Positions 16,533 through 24,777 of a DNA stretch of 64,000 bases are shown piece by piece (position 1 is the stretch's first letter; each line of letters opens with the position of its first letter). The DNA lies in the NCBI RefSeq assembly GCF_900129905.1, contig NZ_FQXG01000006.1:82580-146579 (forward strand), in the 5' to 3' direction. Source of the DNA: Ferrimonas marina. Lineage in GTDB: Bacteria > Pseudomonadota > Gammaproteobacteria > Enterobacterales > Shewanellaceae. The position numbers and the translations under genes are program-made. Below the pieces are notes generated by a model, which was not told the origin of the DNA, ran no database searches, and was given only the letters and a program-made list of their open reading frames with translations.

Positions 16533-17513
16533 ATGCAAGAACTGCAAGATCGTTTTGGGCGCCGGTTCCATTACCTGCGGCTCTCGATCACGGACGCCTG
16601 TAACTTCAAGTGCCAATACTGCCTGCCCAACGGCTACAAACCGGACGGCAAGCCCCGCTTCCTCAACCTCGATGAGATCCGTCGGGTGCTCTCGGCCTTT
16701 GCCCAGGTCGGCACCCGCAAAGTGCGGATCACCGGTGGCGAGCCTACCCTGCGCAAGGACTTCGAATCCGTGTTGGAGCTGGTGGCCGCGACCCCCGGGG
16801 TGGAGCGCATCGCCACCACTACCAATGGCTATCGCCTGGCGGAACACGCCGAGGCCTGGCATCGCGCCGGTCTGCGCCAGGTCAATGTGTCGGTGGACAG
16901 CCTGGATCCCAAGCGCTTTGCCCAGATCACCGGCGACAGCCGGTTTCATCAGGTGATGCAGGGGATCGATCGGGCACTGGAGGTGGGCTACGACAAGGTC
17001 AAGATGAACGTGGTGCTGCTCAAGGAGCTTAACGGTGACCAGCTGCCGCTGTTCCTTGATTACCTGCGTGATCATCCGGTGGACTTGCGCTTTATCGAGC
17101 TGATGGAGACGGGCCTGCACCACGACTACTTCCAGCAACATCATCTTTCCGGGGCGGTGATCCAGGCCCAGCTGCTCAAAGAGGGCTGGCGACTCGACCC
17201 CCGTGGGGCCGACGATGGCCCGGCCCTCAACTACAGTCACCCGGATTATGCCGGGCGGATCGGTCTGATCATGCCCTATTCCAAGGATTTCTGTGCCAGC
17301 TGTAACAGATTACGGGTCTCTGCCATTGGTAAACTGCACCTCTGTCTGTTTACCGAGGCCGGCATTGAACTGCGGGATCTGTTGGGCGCCGACGCGCAAC
17401 AAGAGGAACTGGTTGCTCGCCTGCACGCTGCACTGGGGCAGAAAGAAGCCACACACTATCTGCAGGAAGGTAACTCAGGGGCGACACCGCACCTGGCCTC
17501 CATCGGTGGATAG
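16533..17513 (+). CDS. moaA: GTP 3',8-cyclase MoaA
   Basis: This radical SAM enzyme of 326 residues converts GTP to 3',8-cyclo-GTP, the first step of molybdenum cofactor synthesis. The N-terminal cluster is CNFKCQYC (C23, C27, C30). The C-terminal GTP-binding cluster is CASC with a Cys 13 residues later (CX2CX13C). The conserved Gly-Gly tail (IGG) is present. It heads moaABCDE under a Moco riboswitch. Confidence 0.97.
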   Translation: MQELQDRFGRRFHYLRLSITDACNFKCQYCLPNGYKPDGKPRFLNLDEIRRVLSAFAQVGTRKVRITGGEPTLRKDFESVLELVAATPGVERIATTTNGYRLAEHAEAWHRAGLRQVNVSVDSLDPKRFAQITGDSRFHQVMQGIDRALEVGYDKVKMNVVLLKELNGDQLPLFLDYLRDHPVDLRFIELMETGLHHDYFQQHHLSGAVIQAQLLKEGWRLDPRGADDGPALNYSHPDYAGRIGLIMPYSKDFCASCNRLRVSAIGKLHLCLFTEAGIELRDLLGADAQQEELVARLHAALGQKEATHYLQEGNSGATPHLASIGG

Positions 17514-17555
17514 AGACACGACAATAACGCCATCGAGCGCAATCGAGAGAATCTT

Positions 17556-18080
17556 ATGGGACACCTGTCGCAAGCCAACTTTGTGCCGCTGAACATTGCG
17601 GTACTGACCCTGTCTGATACCCGTACTCTGGAAACCGATAAGTCGGGTCAGTACCTGGTCGACAACCTCACTGAAGCGGGCCACAAACTGGTGGATCGTC
17701 GCATCATCAAGGACGATAAATACACCATCCGTGCCGTGCTGTCCGAGTGGATCGCCTCCGACAACGTCCAGGTGGTGATCACCACCGGTGGCACCGGCTT
17801 CACCGAGCGGGACTCCACCCCGGAAGCGGTGGCGCCGCTGTTCGATAAGCAGATCGAAGGCTTTGGTGAGCTGTTCCGTCACATCACCTTCCTGGAGCTG
17901 GGCACCAGTACCGTGCAGTCCCGTGCCATCGGTGGCATGGCCAACAAGACCGCCATCTTCTGCCTGCCGGGCTCCACCGGTGCTTGCCGTACCGGCTGGA
18001 CTAAGATCCTGAAGGAGCAGCTGGACGCCACCCATCGTCCGTGCAACTTCGTGACCCACCTGAAGCCGGTAGCCGAATAA
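17556..18080 (+). CDS. moaB: Molybdenum cofactor protein MoaB
   Basis: This 174-residue MogA/MoaB-fold protein has the molybdopterin-adenylylation signature [18 protein letters not shown] and the SDTRT motif near the N-terminus. MoaB proteins adenylylate molybdopterin in some organisms; in E. coli the role is filled by MogA. The stop codon overlaps the moaC start by one base (TAATG), so translation is probably coupled. Confidence 0.93.
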   Translation: MGHLSQANFVPLNIAVLTLSDTRTLETDKSGQYLVDNLTEAGHKLVDRRIIKDDKYTIRAVLSEWIASDNVQVVITTGGTGFTERDSTPEAVAPLFDKQIEGFGELFRHITFLELGTSTVQSRAIGGMANKTAIFCLPGSTGACRTGWTKILKEQLDATHRPCNFVTHLKPVAE

Positions 18081-18562
18081 TGACTGGATTTACCCATATC
18101 AATGCCGATGGCGACGCCCACATGGTCGACGTCACCGAAAAGCGAGTGACTGAGCGCGAGGCCCGGGCCGAGGCGATCATCACCATGGCTCCGGAAACCC
18201 TGGCGATGATCGTCGAGGGTCGCCACCACAAGGGTGACGTGTTTGCCACTGCCCGGATCGCCGGCATCATGGCAGCCAAGAAAACCTCGGATCTGATCCC
18301 GCTGTGCCATCCCTTGATGCTCACCAAGGTCGAGGTGGATCTGCAGCCGCAGCCGGAGCACAACCGTGTGGTGATCCAGGCGGTATGTAAACTGGCGGGC
18401 CAGACCGGGGTGGAGATGGAAGCGTTGACCGCGGCCTCCACCGCGGCACTGACCATCTACGACATGTGTAAAGCCGTGCAGAAAGACATGGTGATTGAAG
18501 GCGTCCGTCTGCTGGAGAAGCGTGGCGGCAAGTCAGGCCATTTTAAGGTGGAAGCAGAATGA
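18080..18562 (+). CDS. moaC: Cyclic pyranopterin monophosphate synthase MoaC
   Basis: This 160-residue enzyme converts 3',8-cyclo-GTP to cyclic pyranopterin monophosphate. The start ATG overlaps the moaB stop. The product begins [11 protein letters not shown] and contains [18 protein letters not shown] and a late MCKAVQKDM segment with conserved Lys, all MoaC hallmarks. The 3' end overlaps moaD by 4 bp. Confidence 0.97.
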   Translation: MTGFTHINADGDAHMVDVTEKRVTEREARAEAIITMAPETLAMIVEGRHHKGDVFATARIAGIMAAKKTSDLIPLCHPLMLTKVEVDLQPQPEHNRVVIQAVCKLAGQTGVEMEALTAASTAALTIYDMCKAVQKDMVIEGVRLLEKRGGKSGHFKVEAE

Positions 18563-18807
18563 TTAAGGTGTTGTTTTTCGCCCAGATCCGCGAAGTGATC
18601 GGCACAGATAAGCTGGAACTGGAAGCGTCGGAAGGGCTGACCGCAGAGCAGTTGCGTCAGCAGCTGGTAACCCGCGGCGACAAGTGGCAACTGGCACTGG
18701 GCGACGCCAACGTGCTGGTGGCGATCAACCAGACCCTCTCTGGCTGGGACAGCGCCATCGCCAGCGGCGATGAGGTGGCCTTCTTCCCGCCGGTTACCGG
18801 TGGTTAA
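18559..18807 (+). CDS. moaD: Molybdopterin synthase small subunit MoaD
   Basis: This 82-residue ubiquitin-fold sulfur carrier begins [15 protein letters not shown] and ends in FFPPVTGG. The terminal Gly-Gly is adenylylated and then thiocarboxylated to donate sulfur to the pterin with MoaE. It overlaps moaC by 4 bp. Confidence 0.96.
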   Translation: MIKVLFFAQIREVIGTDKLELEASEGLTAEQLRQQLVTRGDKWQLALGDANVLVAINQTLSGWDSAIASGDEVAFFPPVTGG

Positions 18808-18819
18808 GAGGTAGGGTGC

Positions 18820-18924
18820 GGGACGGGCTTTGCCCTGTTAGGAAAGAGCCTAGGTCGGGCTAAGCCCTGCCAGGTATAGAACGTAAGAGCGATCGGCTCT
18901 TAGTGCCTGGCAGCGCAGCGTCCC
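18820..18924 (+). repeat. Nested inverted-repeat element in the moaD-moaE gap
   Basis: The 149-bp spacer holds a nested palindrome. The inner stem is TAAGAGC/GCTCTTA (18884-18902), the middle stem CTGCCAGG/CCTGGCAG (18867-18913) and the outer arms GGGACG/CGTCCC (18820-18924). Small GGGCTTTGCCC and GGGCTAAGCCC hairpins lie in its left half. It interrupts an otherwise tightly packed operon and resembles the CTAGG/GGGCGGGC elements at about 3222-3306 and 53331-53410. It may be a small non-coding repeat. Confidence 0.65.
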
Positions 18925-18956
18925 AGGGCCTGCTCCTCCGCTTTTAAGGTATTACT

Positions 18957-19403
18957 ATGATTTCCGTACAAACCCAAGACTTCAGTGTCGCCGATGAGTA
19001 CGCCAAGCTGGCGGACAACCCCAGCTGCGGTGCCGTGGTGACCTTTGTCGGTAAGGTCCGTGACTTTGGCGACAGCAAGAACGTCAGCGAGATGACCCTG
19101 GAGCACTACCCCGGCATGACCGAGGCGGTGCTGGATCAGATCGAGGCGGAGGCGCGGCAGCGCTGGCCGCTGGACGAGGTCACCATCATTCACCGGGTCG
19201 GCCCCCTGCGACTGTGCGATCAGATCGTGTTCATCGGGGTCTCCAGTGCTCATCGCAAGGCGGCCTTTGATGCCTGCGAGTACCTGATCGATTTCCTCAA
19301 GACCCGGGCGCCGTTCTGGAAGAAGGAAACCAGTGATGAGGGCGCGGTCTGGGTGGATGCCAAGGACGCCGATCAACAGGCAGCGGAGCAGTGGCAACGC
19401 TGA
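18957..19403 (+). CDS. moaE: Molybdopterin synthase catalytic subunit MoaE
   Basis: This 148-residue subunit pairs with MoaD to insert the dithiolene sulfurs. It has the MoaE signatures GAVVTFVGKVRDF, LEHYPGM, IIHRVGPL and SAHRKAAFDACEYLID, and the catalytic Lys segment APFWKKE. It is the last moa gene and is followed by a terminator. Confidence 0.96.
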   Translation: MISVQTQDFSVADEYAKLADNPSCGAVVTFVGKVRDFGDSKNVSEMTLEHYPGMTEAVLDQIEAEARQRWPLDEVTIIHRVGPLRLCDQIVFIGVSSAHRKAAFDACEYLIDFLKTRAPFWKKETSDEGAVWVDAKDADQQAAEQWQR

Positions 19404-19420
19404 CGTTCACCCTGCTAGAG

Positions 19421-19449
19421 AAACGCCCGGCCTTGTGCCGGGCGTTTTT
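19421..19449 (+). terminator. Rho-independent terminator of the moa operon
   Basis: The stem AAACGCCCGGC with a 5-nt loop and its complement is followed by TTTTTG, 18 bp after the moaE stop. Confidence 0.9.
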
Positions 19450-19562
19450 GTTTCTCAGCACGAATTGATTGAAAGTTTACTCGATTAAAAGCTGCCTCAT
19501 GGCTGATAAAAATCGAAGTTTGCGTTAGAATTCAGGCGGTTTTGGGAAGCAGGAGGTGCCGT

Positions 19563-20192
19563 ATGTTGGATTTGATGATCACTCAGTTCGTATTACTCTG
19601 GGCGGTGATCGATCCCATCGGCTCCATTCCGGTGTTCATGTCGCAAACCCGCGGCTTGACTGCCAAGCAGCAGCGCCGAGTGGCGGTTAAGGCGGTGGCG
19701 ATCGCTACCCTGACCCTGCTGTTCTTCCTGGTGCTTGGTCAGTTGATGCTGGAGGCGATGCAGGTGCCCCTGCCGGCCTTCCAGGCGGCGGGTGGCTTGG
19801 TGCTGCTGCTGTTTGCCCTGACCATGATCTTCGGCGACAGCAAGCCGGAGCGGGAGGCCCAGCTCGAGAAGGCCGATCTTTGGAGCCAGGCGGTGTTTCC
19901 CCTGGCAATCCCCTCCATCGCCTCGCCCGGTGCGGTGCTGGCCATCGTGATGCTCACCGATAACGCCCGCTTTGCCGTCAGTCAGCAAGCGGTAACCGCC
20001 GCCATCATGTTGCTGGTGATGATCTGCACCCTGGCCCTGCTGTTGGCTGCAGGCCCCATCCTGCGGGTGATCGGTAATGCTGGTGCGGCGCTGGTCAGCC
20101 GGGTGATGGGCCTGATCCTGGCGGCGGTGGCGATGAACAGCCTGCTCGAGGGAATGTACCGCTTCTTTATCGAGATCCACTCCGCCAGCTAA
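19563..20192 (+). CDS. MarC/YhgN family integral membrane protein
   Basis: This protein of about 209 residues has six predicted membrane helices and the family opening MLDLMITQFVLLWAVIDPIGSIPVF with the conserved DP-x-G turn. The second half repeats the pattern (FPLAIPSIASPGAVL). The MarC/UPF0056 family has no firmly established function. ATG 19563 with a GGAGGTG site is chosen over an upstream in-frame start at 19542. Confidence 0.85.
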   Translation: MLDLMITQFVLLWAVIDPIGSIPVFMSQTRGLTAKQQRRVAVKAVAIATLTLLFFLVLGQLMLEAMQVPLPAFQAAGGLVLLLFALTMIFGDSKPEREAQLEKADLWSQAVFPLAIPSIASPGAVLAIVMLTDNARFAVSQQAVTAAIMLLVMICTLALLLAAGPILRVIGNAGAALVSRVMGLILAAVAMNSLLEGMYRFFIEIHSAS

Positions 20193-20239
20193 GCTGGCAG
20201 AAGTTGGATATGTCCCCGCCATCGGAGTGACCACCCATC

Positions 20240-20908
20240 ATGATCCCCATCCTTGAGCAGCATCCTGCCTTTGTGCTGGTCGACAAGCCCGCCGGGGTGC
20301 ATTTCCATAGCCAGGACGGCGGTCCGGGCCTGGTGGCGCAAACCGAGGCGCAACTGGGGGAGAAGCTGTACCCGGTACACCGGCTCGACACTCCCACCTC
20401 CGGCTTGCTGCTGCTGGCCCGCTCGGCCCAAAGTGCGGCGGCACTCACCGAGCAGTTTGCTGCACACCAGGTGGAGAAGCGCTACCTGGCGCTGTCGGAT
20501 CAGAAGCCGAAAAAGAAACAGGGAACCATCAAGGGGGGCATGGCCAAGGCTCGTCGTGGCGCCTGGAAGCTCACCCCCGATCGTGACAACTTTGCCCTGA
20601 CCCAGTTTGTCAGTGCGTCAGTGGTGCCGGGATTGCGTGCCTTCCTGTTGCGTCCCCGCTCCGGTCGTACCCACCAGATCCGGGTGGCGCTGAAAAGCTT
20701 GGGGGCGCCGATCCTCGGGGATGCCCTGTACGGTGGCAACGCGGCCGACCGAACCTACCTGCATGCGCTGGGACTGGCCTTTGAGCTGGAGGGCCAGCGC
20801 TTCGAGTTTTGGCAGCCACCCACTCAGGGAGATCAGTACCTGCTGCCGGAGCTGAGTGATCAGCTGGAGCAGTGGCGTGAGGCGCCGCCGAGCTGGCCCA
20901 AGGGCTAG
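20240..20908 (+). CDS. RluA-type RNA pseudouridine synthase
   Basis: This 222-residue enzyme has the RluA-family active-site motif HRLDTPTSGLLLL with the catalytic Asp, the opening VLVDKPAGVHFHSQ and the RPRSGRTHQIRVAL segment. It lacks an S4 domain. It most resembles the short single-domain RluA-like proteins of unknown rRNA or tRNA target found in gammaproteobacteria. Confidence 0.88.
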   Translation: MIPILEQHPAFVLVDKPAGVHFHSQDGGPGLVAQTEAQLGEKLYPVHRLDTPTSGLLLLARSAQSAAALTEQFAAHQVEKRYLALSDQKPKKKQGTIKGGMAKARRGAWKLTPDRDNFALTQFVSASVVPGLRAFLLRPRSGRTHQIRVALKSLGAPILGDALYGGNAADRTYLHALGLAFELEGQRFEFWQPPTQGDQYLLPELSDQLEQWREAPPSWPKG

Positions 20909-20920
20909 CCGTTCATCCCG

Positions 20921-21475
20921 TTACCTGGAGGTCAGCCCGCGGAAGATCAGATCCAGCGGGGCATCGACACAGCCGACCGGGATCCCCCCCGGATTGCACT
21001 GCATCGCCAGCGCGACCCCGTGCAGGTAGTCTGCCAGCAGGTCACGCAGTGGCTCAAACTCCACTTTAGCCAGGGCTAAGGGTGTCAAAGCCTGCTCCAG
21101 CCGGGCGATGAACACCTGGGCTGGTCCATCGGTGCTCATCTTCAGCATGGTCTCCAGCAGCCCGGGGTAGCGACTGAGCAGCTCAAGATAGCTATGACAC
21201 AGCTGACGTACCTCCGCTTGCCATTGGCCCTCGGGATTGGGTTGATAGATTGCTTCCAACAGTGAGACGGTGACCGCTTCCAGTAGGGCCGCCTTGTTGG
21301 CGAAGTAGTGATACAGCGCCATGGGGTCCACGTTCAGCTCCGCTGCCAGTGCCCTCAGCGTGGGGATCTTGCCCTGCTCAGCCAGCAGGTTTTTTGCCTG
21401 TTGCAAAATGATCAGCTTACTCAGAGCCTTGCTGCTGCCCGCCGGTCTTCCTCGTTTTTTCTGTTTGACACTCAT
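20921..21475 (-). CDS. TetR-family transcriptional regulator
   Basis: This 184-residue repressor begins with a basic tail (KQKKRGRPAGSS) and an HTH domain (LRALAAELNVDPMALYHYFANKAALLEAV, residues about 40-68). The ligand domain is not recognisable. It is transcribed divergently from the DHFR-like gene at 21580, with about 100 bp between the starts, so it is a likely local regulator of that gene. The gap holds an AT-rich stretch but I could not define an operator. Confidence 0.88.
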   Translation of the reverse strand: MSVKQKKRGRPAGSSKALSKLIILQQAKNLLAEQGKIPTLRALAAELNVDPMALYHYFANKAALLEAVTVSLLEAIYQPNPEGQWQAEVRQLCHSYLELLSRYPGLLETMLKMSTDGPAQVFIARLEQALTPLALAKVEFEPLRDLLADYLHGVALAMQCNPGGIPVGCVDAPLDLIFRGLTSR

Positions 21476-21579
21476 GCTGCTGGCTCGCTAATCTGAATTA
21501 AATCTACACTGTAGAATTTTAATTGAACCGGACGGTTTCGACAAGCCTGGCCCGGCACACAGCATGATTGAGGTTTCCC

Positions 21580-22125
21580 ATGAGCAACGTTGTTTATATC
21601 GCCACCAGCCTGGATGGCTACATCGCCGATCAACAAGGAGGGCTGGATTGGTTGCACAGCTTACCCAATCCCGAGGGCAATGATTTTGGGTTTGCGGCGT
21701 TCGTCGACAGCGTGGATGCGCTAGTGATGGGGCGTACCACCTTTGAGACGGTGCTGAGCTTTGGCATCGACTGGCCCTACAGCAAGCCGGTATTTGTCCT
21801 CTCCAGCACCTTGCGCGAGGTGCCCAGTGAGCTGGAGGGCAAGGTGGAGATCGTGAATGGGCCTGTGAAGGAGCGGCTGGCGGAGCTCAACGCCCGTGGT
21901 TTCCGGCGGCTGTACATCGATGGCGGTCGCACCATCCAAAGCCTGATGGCAGAGGATCTGATTGACGAGCTGATCCTGACCCGGATCCCGGTGGTGCTCG
22001 GTGGCGGGGTGCCGCTGTTTGGCGCGTTGCCCAAGGCGCAATGGTATGAGCATGTCACGACTCAGGTGCACATCGACCAGATGGTGATGAGCCACTACCG
22101 TCGCCGGCGTGAGGCTCAGTCGTAG
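21580..22125 (+). CDS. Dihydrofolate reductase-like (RibD C-terminal domain) protein
   Basis: This 181-residue protein belongs to the RibD_C/DHFR-like NADPH-reductase fold. It has VYIATSLDGYIADQQGG at the start, ALVMGRTTFETV, YSKPVFVLSS and LYIDGGRTIQSLM, the nucleotide-binding features of the family. Physiological substrate is unknown. ATG 21580 has a GAGG site; TTG 21568 is less likely. The 3' end overlaps the convergent fliL-like gene by 10 bp. Confidence 0.83.
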   Translation: MSNVVYIATSLDGYIADQQGGLDWLHSLPNPEGNDFGFAAFVDSVDALVMGRTTFETVLSFGIDWPYSKPVFVLSSTLREVPSELEGKVEIVNGPVKERLAELNARGFRRLYIDGGRTIQSLMAEDLIDELILTRIPVVLGGGVPLFGALPKAQWYEHVTTQVHIDQMVMSHYRRRREAQS

Positions 22126-22541
22126 AGGTATTGGGTAAACAGCAGGTTGGCCACCAACGGCTGGCCGGTTTCCTGTTCCAATAGCAGGTTGATGGTGTCG
22201 CGACACTTTTTGCGGATCTGCTCGCGACCGGCCAGGGACTTGATGGTGGATTCGGCCTGCTGACCGAGGATCTCGATCACCGCCGCTCGGATCAGCGGCG
22301 CATGATGCTCCACCAGCGCCATGGTGTCGGCGTCCTTCAACATCAGCTCTACCGTCACCCGCACGTAACCAAGGCGGTGCCCTTCACTGATGTAGTTGGT
22401 GACGATCTCCGGCTCCAGCCCATAGTAGCCATAGTTGTCGTGCAGCAGGTCCTCCGCCGACAGCGACTCGTTCTGCGCCCACGCAGGGCCAAAACCGATA
22501 AGCAGACTGGCAAGTGCCAGGAAAATAACGCGTTTCACCAT
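22116..22541 (-). CDS. FliL-like secreted protein
   Basis: This 141-residue protein has a cleavable signal peptide (to PAWAQ, about residue 22). The remainder follows the FliL C-terminal domain pattern: YVRVTVELMLKD, then HHAPLIRAAVIEIL, a GREQIRKKCRDTIN helix and a final VANLLFTQYLY strand. Flagellar FliL is membrane-anchored and binds the stator, whereas this one appears to be periplasmic and lies outside any flagellar cluster. Its role is therefore open. Confidence 0.7.
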   Translation of the reverse strand: MVKRVIFLALASLLIGFGPAWAQNESLSAEDLLHDNYGYYGLEPEIVTNYISEGHRLGYVRVTVELMLKDADTMALVEHHAPLIRAAVIEILGQQAESTIKSLAGREQIRKKCRDTINLLLEQETGQPLVANLLFTQYLYD

Positions 22542-22647
22542 GTCATTCCGGAGGGATTAAGTGCCAACGACTGTAACGGCAGCGGGGTGGCTTTGGCAAG
22601 GTGTGCGCTTTTGCTACTATGGGGCGTTGTTACTGGAAGGATCGTGC

Positions 22648-23211
22648 ATGCAAGCCTTGGATCTCGCCCCCGAACCGGCCCCATCGCCCGCTTTGGCGTT
22701 GTGGCTGCGGGACCCCAATTCACTCACTCTCCGGCTCAAAAGCTTGTGCCGTCGCTTCGACGTGGAGCGGCTGCGGGAGTGGCGGGGGCCGGCGATGCGT
22801 GCCGGGCCAGATTGGCAGCAGGGCGACCCGCTCTGGCATCGTGAGGTGTTGCTCAAGCTGGATGGTGTGCCCTGGGTCTACGCCCTGACCGAGGTCCCCT
22901 TGGCCACCTTTGCCGCCGGTGATATCGACTTCCAGAATCTCGGCAGCCAACCCCTCGGCGAGGCCCTGTTCGGTGCCAGCCAGATGCGGCGTGGACCGGT
23001 TGAGGTGGCTCGTTACGCCATGGATAGCCGTCCGGCGATGGTGGCACTGAGCGTCGGCCAGCAGCCGGTCGAGGGCCTCTGGGGCCGCGGCCGAACCTTC
23101 CGTTTGTCCGGTCGAGCCCTGCGGGTCAACGAGGTTTTCCTGCCCTATGCCGAGCAGCGCCTGGGCAGCAGCGGGAACCAAAGGTCCAGTGGGGAACCTA
23201 AAGGGGTGTGA
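22648..23211 (+). CDS. ubiC: Chorismate pyruvate-lyase
   Basis: This 187-residue protein matches UbiC, which releases pyruvate from chorismate to give 4-hydroxybenzoate, the first step of ubiquinone synthesis. The typical segments are WLRDPNSLTLRL near the N-terminus, HREVLLKLDGVPWVYALTEVP, and the C-terminal RTFRLSGRALRVNEVFLP with its conserved Glu. ATG 22648 has a GGAAGGA site; an upstream in-frame start at 22561 is unlikely. Unlike in E. coli, ubiA does not follow. Confidence 0.85.
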   Translation: MQALDLAPEPAPSPALALWLRDPNSLTLRLKSLCRRFDVERLREWRGPAMRAGPDWQQGDPLWHREVLLKLDGVPWVYALTEVPLATFAAGDIDFQNLGSQPLGEALFGASQMRRGPVEVARYAMDSRPAMVALSVGQQPVEGLWGRGRTFRLSGRALRVNEVFLPYAEQRLGSSGNQRSSGEPKGV

Positions 23212-23297
23212 TCCTGCTCTAGCTCTCCCTAACCTGGTATTGGCCCAGGTGAGGAAGTGAGCCACACTGATCTCACAAAGGAAAACGAGGCACACCG

Positions 23298-23726
23298 ATG
23301 CGATTGATGAGCTTGATGCTGTTGATTGTCGCCCTGATCAGTCAGGGTGCGGTGGCCCGTATCCATCTGATGCCCTCCACCCCCAACCCGGCCACCGAGG
23401 TCAGCGTTGAGGCGGAACATGGCCATCACGGCCACCAGGCCCATCATGCTTCCCATGGCGCGCACCACGCCGAGCCTGATTGCCACAGCCCCAAGCCGCC
23501 GGTTGCCGATTGCTGCCAGTCCAAGGCAGCAGACAATCAGCACCATGATGCCGGCCAGCCCTGCAATGGCGACTGCGGTCACTGCGTGGTCTTCAGTCCT
23601 GCTGGTGTGGCCCTACCCACGCTGGCCCTGCCCATGGGACTGCCGGTCCCTCAGCGGGCAAACACCCTGCTTTTAAGCTTCAGTTCCGTCTCCCTCAGCA
23701 GCGACAGCAAACCCCCCATCGCCTGA
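23298..23726 (+). CDS. Small His/Cys-rich secreted protein at the head of the copper block
   Basis: The 142-residue product has a signal peptide (MRLMSLMLLIVALISQGAVA). A His-rich stretch follows (HGHHGHQAHHASHGAHHAE) and then a cysteine region with CCQSK and CNGDCGHC, before a hydrophobic C-terminal part. The composition suggests periplasmic binding of copper or another soft metal. It resembles DUF2946/CopL-like small proteins of copper operons, but I cannot verify the family. A weak dyad (ACCTGG-N7-CCAGGT, 23232-23250) lies upstream. Confidence 0.6.
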   Translation: MRLMSLMLLIVALISQGAVARIHLMPSTPNPATEVSVEAEHGHHGHQAHHASHGAHHAEPDCHSPKPPVADCCQSKAADNQHHDAGQPCNGDCGHCVVFSPAGVALPTLALPMGLPVPQRANTLLLSFSSVSLSSDSKPPIA

Positions 23727-23849
23727 TCACCCCCTATTTCTGATCCACTGTTCGGACGCCCATCGGGTGCGCCGATGCATTGCCATGAGGCCAATAGGCA
23801 TCCTGGTAAACCGGCCCTTGGCCACTATTGAATGAATTTGGAGTGATCC

Positions 23850-24755
23850 ATGATCTCGCTGTACTCCCGTGCCGTGGCTGTTATTGCCCTAGCATTTTCC
23901 CTGACCCTGTCGCCCGTTACCCTGGCGACCCCGGCTCACCTGGCTGCCCTTCAGGCAGAGCAATCTGGCCACCATTGTCCTCATGCCAAGCACCATGCGG
24001 CTGAAGGTGAGACCAAGTCTTGCTGTGCCAAGCACCAGGGTAAGCCCTGCCCCCATGCGGCTCAGCATGGCCATCACCATGCCGCTCAAGGTGAAGCCAA
24101 GGCCTGCCCGCACCATGGCAAAGCCAGCGCCGACAAAGGCTGCTGTGGTCAGGCCAAGGGCGAACCCTGCCCCCATGCGGCTCAGCATGGCCATCACCAT
24201 GCCGCTCAGAGTGACGCCAAGGCCTGCCCGCACCATGGTAAAGCCAGCGCCGACAAAGGCTGCTGCGGTCAAGCCAAGGGTCAGCCCTGTCCCCATGCCA
24301 CCCAGCATGGCCAGCACCATGCCGAAGCCAAAGCTTGCCCGCACCACGGCAAGGCGACGGCCGACCGAGGCTGTTGTGGCCAGGCCAAAGGTGCGTCCTG
24401 CCCCCATGCCGCCCAGCATGGCCACCAAGCGATACAGGAAGGGAGCCACGCCTGCCCGATGCACCCGCGAGTGACCGGCATTGCCGGCGATGAATGTCCC
24501 AAGTGCGGTATGGCGCTGGAGCCCGTTGCTCAGAGCCATGGCCACGCAGATACCCACGCCTGCCCCATGCACGCCAAGGTGACTGGCATTGCTGGCGACG
24601 AATGTCCCAAGTGCGGTATGGCGCTGGAGCCGCTGGTGGCCAGCCATCACTGCCCCATGTGTCCCGGCGTAACAGGCCAGGCCGGTGACACCTGCCCCCA
24701 CTGTGGCATGAACCTGGAGCCCATTGAGGGCCAGCTGGGCCACGGTCAACACTAA
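23850..24755 (+). CDS. Cys/His-rich metal-binding repeat protein with three HMBD modules
   Basis: The 301-residue secreted protein has a signal peptide (to ATPA, about residue 28). Residues 69-185 are three 37-40 residue repeats, each built of HAAQHGHHHAAQ, KACPHHGK, GCCGQAKG and PCP. Three heavy-metal-binding modules follow (CPMHPRVTG...CPKCGM, CPMHAKVTG...CPKCGM, CPMCPGVTG...CPHCGM). I count 26 Cys and about 40 His in total. It probably acts as a periplasmic copper/silver sink that may hand metal to the CusBA pump encoded next. No homologue with a known function comes to mind. Confidence 0.75.
   Translation: MISLYSRAVAVIALAFSLTLSPVTLATPAHLAALQAEQSGHHCPHAKHHAAEGETKSCCAKHQGKPCPHAAQHGHHHAAQGEAKACPHHGKASADKGCCGQAKGEPCPHAAQHGHHHAAQSDAKACPHHGKASADKGCCGQAKGQPCPHATQHGQHHAEAKACPHHGKATADRGCCGQAKGASCPHAAQHGHQAIQEGSHACPMHPRVTGIAGDECPKCGMALEPVAQSHGHADTHACPMHAKVTGIAGDECPKCGMALEPLVASHHCPMCPGVTGQAGDTCPHCGMNLEPIEGQLGHGQH
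24054..24404 (+). repeat. 120-bp tandem coding repeats in the Cys/His-rich protein
   Basis: Two complete 120-bp copies (24054-24173 and 24174-24293) differ at only a few positions. A third copy of 111 bp (24294-24404) is more diverged. The period is a multiple of three, so copies can be gained or lost without a frameshift. Confidence 0.9.
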
Positions 24756-24777
24756 GGCGATCAAGGGAGAGCCTGTT

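Noticed and set aside
23232-23250. MerR/CueR-type operator before the copper block (ACCTGG-N7-CCAGGT)
   Set aside because: The dyad is short and is not placed between recognisable -35 and -10 elements, so I do not call it a regulator site.
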